From: Yamadazyma tenuis
Lineage: Eukaryota > Ascomycota > Pichiomycetes > Serinales > Debaryomycetaceae
Length of the DNA: 64,000 bases
Assembly (NCBI RefSeq): GCF_029203305.1
Contig: NC_089462.1
Coordinates: 1,116,001-1,180,000, forward strand
Reading direction: 5' to 3'
Notes under the pieces: generated by a model
The model's input: only the letters and a program-made list of their open reading frames with translations
Database searches by the model: none
What the model was told of the DNA's origin: nothing
Shown: piece after piece, positions 59,433 through 64,000 of the stretch
How positions within the stretch are numbered: position 1 is the first letter of the stretch
Layout: the number at the start of each line of letters is the position of its first letter
Program-made: the position numbers and the translations under genes

Positions 59433-60728
59433 TTAACCTCTAATGACTTTGTTCATAGCATCTGCCAAGTAGTCGACATTGGCATCATTGACACCAGAGA
59501 TAGAGAATCTTCCGTCTTCCGTAGCATAAACAGAGTATTCTTCCCTCAACTTGATAACTTGTTCCTTGCTCAAACCAGTGTAGATAAACATACCTCTTTG
59601 CTGATTCAAGTGGTCCCAGTTATAGATCAGCTTGTCCAATTTCTCGTACAATTTAGTTCTGACGGCATTCAATCTTCCCACCACATCATTCAAGTCACTC
59701 AACCAGTCTTGCAACAATTCTGGGTTTGACATGATTGTTTCTACAATCTTGGAACCGTGGATTGGAGGAGAAGAGTACATTGGTCTGATCAACTTCTTCA
59801 ATTGGGACTCAACTGACTTTGAGTGTTCCTGAGATTCAGTGATAATGGAAATAGAGCCGGTTCTTTCACCGTACAATCCCATGTTCTTGGCAAATGATTG
59901 ACACAAAGAGTAGGATTTGATCTTACCCTCAACCACCAACTTGTTCAACTTTCTAATCAGCTCAATGTCCTTGAATGGGTCACCCGAAGCGAATCCTTGG
60001 TAGGCCATGTCGACCATTGGGAACAAATTCTTTTTGACCACCAATTCCAACACTTGATCCCACTGTTCAGGAGTTAAGTCCATACCGGTGGGGTTGTGAC
60101 AACAAGCGTGTAACAAAATGACAGACTCATCTTCAGCCTTAGAGATCGAGTCCAACAAGTTGTCAAAGTCCAAGCCATTGACTTCGGTGTTGTAATAAGC
60201 GTAGAAGCTTGGGTTCAAGCCAGCATCGGCCAAGACTGCCACATGGTTGGCCCAGGTTGGCTTTGGCACAATAACGTTTTTGCTGGAGTAGAATCTGTTC
60301 AAGAAATCAGCAATGACTCTCAACGAACCGGTTCCACTAATGGTTTGGGCAGTGACGATTCTGCCCGAACTGATCAATTCTTCTCCGGCGGCATCTTTTC
60401 CACTGTTGTTGAAAATGAAGTTCTTGACAAGTGACTGGTAATTCTTGTTACCAGTAATACCGGTGTACTCTTTTTCGGTTTCAGTTTCTAACAACACCAA
60501 TTCAGCCTTCTTGACTGATGGGAAAATAATTGGCTTACCGCTGTTGTTTCTGTAGGCACCAACTCCCAAGTTAATTTTGTTAGAGTTTGAATCTTTCACG
60601 TAAGCTTCACTGATCCCCAAGATTTTGTCTGGGGGAGCCAAAGGAATATCATTCCATTTGTGAAAAGAAGCAGATAAGCTAAAGGCTCTGACAGGTCTGA
60701 CGGTGGCAATTCTGGAACTTCTCAACAT
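59433..60728 (-). CDS. AAT1: Mitochondrial aspartate aminotransferase
   Basis: 431 aa. The first 20 residues are basic with serines (RSSRIATVRPVRAFSLSAS), a mitochondrial presequence ending near the SF/HKW start of the mature part. Family features include LGVGAYRNNSGKP, GTGSLRV, WANH, HNPTGMDLTPEQW, DMAYQGFASGD and SYSLCQSFAKNMGLYGER with the PLP lysine K281. The C-terminus R.GRFSISG holds the substrate arginine region. The enzyme transfers the amino group between aspartate/2-oxoglutarate and oxaloacetate/glutamate in the matrix, part of the malate-aspartate shuttle. Two perfect Gcn4 sites lie about 370 bp upstream. Confidence 0.95.
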   Translation of the reverse strand: MLRSSRIATVRPVRAFSLSASFHKWNDIPLAPPDKILGISEAYVKDSNSNKINLGVGAYRNNSGKPIIFPSVKKAELVLLETETEKEYTGITGNKNYQSLVKNFIFNNSGKDAAGEELISSGRIVTAQTISGTGSLRVIADFLNRFYSSKNVIVPKPTWANHVAVLADAGLNPSFYAYYNTEVNGLDFDNLLDSISKAEDESVILLHACCHNPTGMDLTPEQWDQVLELVVKKNLFPMVDMAYQGFASGDPFKDIELIRKLNKLVVEGKIKSYSLCQSFAKNMGLYGERTGSISIITESQEHSKSVESQLKKLIRPMYSSPPIHGSKIVETIMSNPELLQDWLSDLNDVVGRLNAVRTKLYEKLDKLIYNWDHLNQQRGMFIYTGLSKEQVIKLREEYSVYATEDGRFSISGVNDANVDYLADAMNKVIRG

Positions 60729-61318
60729 GTTTAAAGCGGTGGATATATAGAAACCTTAAAAAAGTCTGTTGGGTTAGAAGAAAGAAAAAAATCAATTGGT
60801 GGAGATTGACCGGTTTATATGGGTCGAGGGCCGTTGACGGACAATGCGCGGTGAAAAAAAAATGATTTTCACCTGGAGGAAAGGAAGAAAGGAAATATGA
60901 ATTTTCCGACATAATTAGCGGCCTTTAGAGCCTTGACCGAGGAGTGGCACGTGATGTCCTTGTGGGGGTGGTACGCTTTTCGGTACTAGAGTTCGTCTTG
61001 TAGATGCAACGCTATTGAAGGTGGGATTGTGATTTATTTACAATTTTACGACGTTTCCTCTATATAGGACAACCCCCGGTATTGAAATCACTATGACTCA
61101 GATGACTCACGCCTTTGATAGTATTAGACAGTAGAAGCTGGTGGCAGCTTCCGAAACGTATCAGTAGTGGGTTAGGTGTGTAACGGCAAGTTCGGCATTA
61201 AACTCACATACAGTTTATGAACCATGGCTCCGGCTCCAGTGGACGCATACATGAGGGGTAACGGATTGGCACAAGCTGAGAAGACTAAACGGCTAGGACC
61301 GGAGCGCGCATTGAGCTG
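60729..61318. other. Gene-free region upstream of AAT1
   Basis: 0.59 kb containing the paired Gcn4 sites (61094-61109); otherwise nothing recognised. The right end is the MLH3 3' flank. Confidence 0.45.
61094..61109 (+). promoter_or_regulatory. Two adjacent Gcn4 sites (TGACTCA x2)
   Basis: TGACTCA at 61094-61100 and 61103-61109, two bases apart, 366 bp upstream of AAT1. Perfect Gcn4 consensus, same orientation. Fits general amino-acid control of an aminotransferase. Confidence 0.6.
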
Positions 61319-63004
61319 CTAAATTTGAGCAACTGGCACGATCGTAGGCCGCCCGTGAGCGCACGCGAACGGCACCTGGCACCGCCCTAGGTCCAGTACT
61401 AGCTGCGACATCGCATCGTGGGAAAGTTTGCAGCCAAATTTGATGGCTTGTCGACATGCAATTGAATTGACACTTGAAATGATGAATCCGGGGATATTTC
61501 GAATATCTTCAATCCACAGACATTTACCGATGACGGTTTTGGAACCACGACGAATATCAGCCACATATTCGAGAAGATCTTGTTCCAAGCTTGTTTTTCC
61601 ACTCACAGCTGCTGCTATTTGGCAGACATTCCCATGGGGGTCGAACTGTACGAAAGGGCGTAGATACTCTGCGTGGGATGAAACTTCATGTTTTTCTGAT
61701 GGAGTCAAGTTCAACGGAATGTTGCATGCAACTAGAGTACTGCTAGTTAATAGCTGGTGCTGAAGTGCTTCAAGTCGAATACGCTCATCTGCTGCGTGTT
61801 GATCCACCATTGCCAATACAGAGCCCGTTCGTACGAGTATGAATTTTTTCTCGATTTGCGAGATAACATGTATGCTGTGGAGGTCTGCTCGTGTTAGACT
61901 TTGAGGGTAGTTGAAGCAAGTTTTAATTGATAAAGATTTCTTGGTAGGTGACAACTTATTATTGGTTACGCTCAGTGATGCTTTCCTGGGACTCTTGACG
62001 GGTGAACGCTTCATGGGTGATGATGTTGGAATGCGTACCACTTGCTCACCAAAATACTCGAGAAACATCTTCTGCAAGATAGCCACCACATTACCCTCAT
62101 GACAACTTGTATATATAGCCTTCGAAGGATCCTGAACCAACTCTGACTCTGAGACAGCGCACGAGAATCGAAGTACAAATACCGGCAGCTTTTTATACTG
62201 TAGTTTCAAATTGTACAAGCGATTGTTAAGGAGAATAAACTGATACCCCTTTCTGCATTGGTGAGATAGCAAGCCTGTTACAGTGTATGCTCCCGAGCGG
62301 CATCTTATGCGATCAAACCAACAACTAATCCCAAGAACGCTATTCACAGTTGTAGGACCTCTATCAGTGACGATTCGAACCTCTCCATCTACTAACACCT
62401 TCAATTTAGGAAGATCAAGCACCACCAACCGACGCCGAAGAGCTGCCATAAATTTTTCCACTCCATCTTCAAGTATGTTTCTTCGCCTCACTGGAATGTT
62501 GGCAAACATGTCGTACGCCAACACCATACAACCATGTTCAAACAGTGGAATATAAAACATATTATGGTTTGGGGGGTTGGCAAGCTCATTATCTTGGTCA
62601 AATGAACTAACCTTGCAACAATTGCCATTGATATCACTGTAGACATACCAGGGCAGCTTATCGTTCCGGCACCGCAGTACTATTACCATTTTGTTGCTGA
62701 TTTGCCGGAGGCTCGCGAGAGCTTCTCCTCGAAATCCATAGGTCTTGCAATTCACCAAATCTTCCCAGGTACTCAACTTCAGCGTCATGTGTGGTCCCAA
62801 AGCGGCCAAGGACTCACGCGACATCCCGTTTCCATTATCCATTACTGCCGTGCTGAGGGTTTTCCAGTCAACTTTCACAGTGATAGAGTTGGCTCCCGCA
62901 TCAATGCTATTTTGAACCAACTCTGCAACCGCTTGATCCATCGAGGCTACTGCGGTTGCTGAACTAATCCTTTCGACCACGCTGGAACTGAGTTTCTTGA
63001 TCAT
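61319..63004 (-). CDS. MLH3: DNA mismatch repair protein Mlh3 (MutL family)
   Basis: 561 aa from the ATG at 63004 (MIKKLSSSVV); upstream codons begin with GTG. The N-terminal GHKL ATPase region is visible: AVAELVQNSIDAGA, DNGNGMS, TYGFRGEALASL. The C-terminal endonuclease motif DQHAADERIRLE starts at residue 401 and fits DQHA-X2-E-X4-E, and the end ...CRQAIKFGCKLS..., FACAHGRPTIVP is the classic MutL metal site block. Mlh3 pairs with Mlh1 and resolves meiotic double Holliday junctions as crossovers, with a minor role in mismatch repair. It is shorter than S. cerevisiae Mlh3 (715 aa) because the linker is small. Confidence 0.92.
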   Translation of the reverse strand: MIKKLSSSVVERISSATAVASMDQAVAELVQNSIDAGANSITVKVDWKTLSTAVMDNGNGMSRESLAALGPHMTLKLSTWEDLVNCKTYGFRGEALASLRQISNKMVIVLRCRNDKLPWYVYSDINGNCCKVSSFDQDNELANPPNHNMFYIPLFEHGCMVLAYDMFANIPVRRRNILEDGVEKFMAALRRRLVVLDLPKLKVLVDGEVRIVTDRGPTTVNSVLGISCWFDRIRCRSGAYTVTGLLSHQCRKGYQFILLNNRLYNLKLQYKKLPVFVLRFSCAVSESELVQDPSKAIYTSCHEGNVVAILQKMFLEYFGEQVVRIPTSSPMKRSPVKSPRKASLSVTNNKLSPTKKSLSIKTCFNYPQSLTRADLHSIHVISQIEKKFILVRTGSVLAMVDQHAADERIRLEALQHQLLTSSTLVACNIPLNLTPSEKHEVSSHAEYLRPFVQFDPHGNVCQIAAAVSGKTSLEQDLLEYVADIRRGSKTVIGKCLWIEDIRNIPGFIISSVNSIACRQAIKFGCKLSHDAMSQLVLDLGRCQVPFACAHGRPTIVPVAQI

Positions 63005-63694
63005 TGGATTACAAATACATGCACTCACTAGTTGGTTGATGTGAAAGAGTGTAAACTATAAGATCAATATTTGCAACAGTGCGACAAGTCTTACCCGGCC
63101 CTCATCTCTAGGTATAAAAGGGCATCGAAAAACTTTGCGAACAAGTTTAACGCAAATTCACAGTTCTGCTTGCAGTGATAGGAAAGTTTCTCTTTGAGGT
63201 TAGATGAGAATCGGACCCATGACCTTGAGATATTTCGTTGCCCTAATGGTTATTGAAGGCGAACTGGAGAATAAATCGGTCGATCTTGGGTGCAGCGTTC
63301 CTTGGTCTTTATTGACCTAGAGACTGCCTTCGTGCGTTTCGTCTGGGGAATGGTGCAAGGATTGACTGGACATATTTGGAACATGAAGTTTTGTTTCATT
63401 GGGGTTACTTTTTTGTATGGTGTTGCGGTGCTTTGTGTGCTCAACGAATGGTAATTCTTTTCTCTACGTATTTGTCTCTGACTCTTTGAGGGGATACTAT
63501 TGACCTTGTCATTAGGAGCGATCAGTCGTATACACTTCCAGGTGGTAATTGAACCAGACTTTAAAGGTCTGTTGCAATAAATACCGTGTTCGAGTCATGC
63601 TGAAAACTGTTGCAAAATTTTATCACGAAGCAAATGCCTTTAGTGCTAACATTCTCTGGTTTTTTTGTCGCGATCATCTGCTATCGTTCCTACT
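63005..63694. other. Divergent intergenic region MLH3 / exchanger gene
   Basis: 0.69 kb. A stretch at about 63526-63606 resembles a degenerate tRNA-Leu(TAA) with D-arm, a 5-bp anticodon stem and a B-box (GTTCGAGTC), but no pairing acceptor stem; see findings. No gene recognised. Confidence 0.45.
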
Positions 63695-64000
63695 ATGACA
63701 CCACACTTACTTACACTTATGGTGCTATTTGCAGCTCCTCTGACCACTTTGGGGGCTCTAATATCACAAATGGGGTCTGAGGTACAAAACTGTAGCCTTA
63801 TTGAGTACATTGGCACTCTCAATGGCCAACAACAGTGTCTGCTTGTTAAACTGTGCACGGACGATATAGTGCTAGGACACATCAACTTCCTCCTGCTTTA
63901 CTACTGCCGCTGGCTCGGATCCTTAAGTCTCGTGATGGCATTGATTCTCCTTGTGCTATTGTTCTTTTTGTTGGGACTCACGGCGTCGGATTGTTTGACT
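63695..64000 (+). CDS. Sodium/calcium (cation/Ca2+) exchanger, NCLX/YDL206W-like, N-terminal part; 3' end outside the window
   Basis: Open from the ATG at 63695 to the window edge, 102 codons without a stop. A hydrophobic leader (MTPHLLTLMVLFAAP) is followed by a Cys-containing loop and then QQC.LVK.CTDD..LGHINFL.LYYC, with the typical paired Cys pattern before the first membrane segment; next comes SLVMALILLVLLFFLLGLTASD. This is the N-terminus of NCKX/NCLX-type cation/Ca2+ exchangers, including yeast YDL206W. In this family the catalytic alpha repeats follow later and lie outside the window. Five of the 102 codons are CTG, where serine (as in N-F-L-S-L-Y-Y-C) reads naturally. Membrane location (vacuole or other) cannot be judged. 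Confidence 0.75.
   Translation, partial: MTPHLLTLMVLFAAPLTTLGALISQMGSEVQNCSLIEYIGTLNGQQQCLLVKLCTDDIVLGHINFLLLYYCRWLGSLSLVMALILLVLLFFLLGLTASDCLT

Noticed and set aside
1..64000. Transposons, LTRs, CRISPR arrays, bacterial operons
   Set aside because: No reverse transcriptase, integrase or transposase frame and no spaced repeats were seen; layout is that of a yeast chromosome.

Overview
This window looks like a nuclear chromosome segment of an ascomycete budding yeast, very probably of the CUG-Ser1 (CTG) clade. The genes are dense and mostly intronless. The two introns I can define are short (57 and 51 bp) with yeast-type splice signals. Several products are typical of CTG-clade species and absent from Saccharomyces: a GIT-type glycerophosphodiester permease, a fused pseudouridine glycosidase/kinase and a peroxisomal amino-acid oxidase. 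CTG codons are scarce in the strongly expressed genes and fall where serine fits the family better than leucine (UBX5 codon 15, the zinc cluster at 14714, the exchanger at 63695). I see no transposon, CRISPR array or bacterial-type feature. Product descriptions come from reading the proteins; no database search was possible.

Layout. 1-10.5 kb: end of STU1 (CLASP), STE12/CPH1, the kinase KSP1, UBX5, an unassigned coiled-coil gene and PEX3. 11.6-22.6 kb: a secreted SurE-like protein, then two back-to-back pairs. One is a peroxisomal amino-acid oxidase with a Zn2Cys6 regulator; the other is a DAL5-type permease with 5-oxoprolinase. Both divergent promoters hold a CGG-N5-CCG element and several GATAAG sites, so I read this as a candidate nitrogen-catabolic cluster. 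22.8-34.9 kb: RAD53, PTR2, MEU1, an unassigned gene, DGA1, ORC3 and a small membrane protein. 36.6-45.9 kb: GIT-type permease, Zn2Cys6 factor, a kinetochore-like coiled coil, an ARM-type protein, the PsuG-PsuK fusion and an AIM18/46 protein. 46-51.6 kb: MPG1/PSA1, then MCH1 between two Ser-rich proteins with GPI-type tails but no visible signal peptide. 51.9-64 kb: another Zn2Cys6 factor, a mitochondrial membrane protein, GZF3, PGM2, AAT1, MLH3 and the start of a vacuolar-type cation/Ca2+ exchanger running off the right edge.

How the parts connect. Promoter motifs agree with gene function in several places: Ste12-type pheromone elements before STE12, an MluI cell-cycle box before RAD53, two Gcn4 sites before AAT1, Pho4-like sites before the SurE and GIT genes, and a run of GATA sites before the GATA factor GZF3. 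The most interesting points are the candidate oxoproline/amine catabolic cluster, the PsuG-PsuK intron (retention would give the glycosidase alone), and the paired GPI-tail proteins without a signal peptide.
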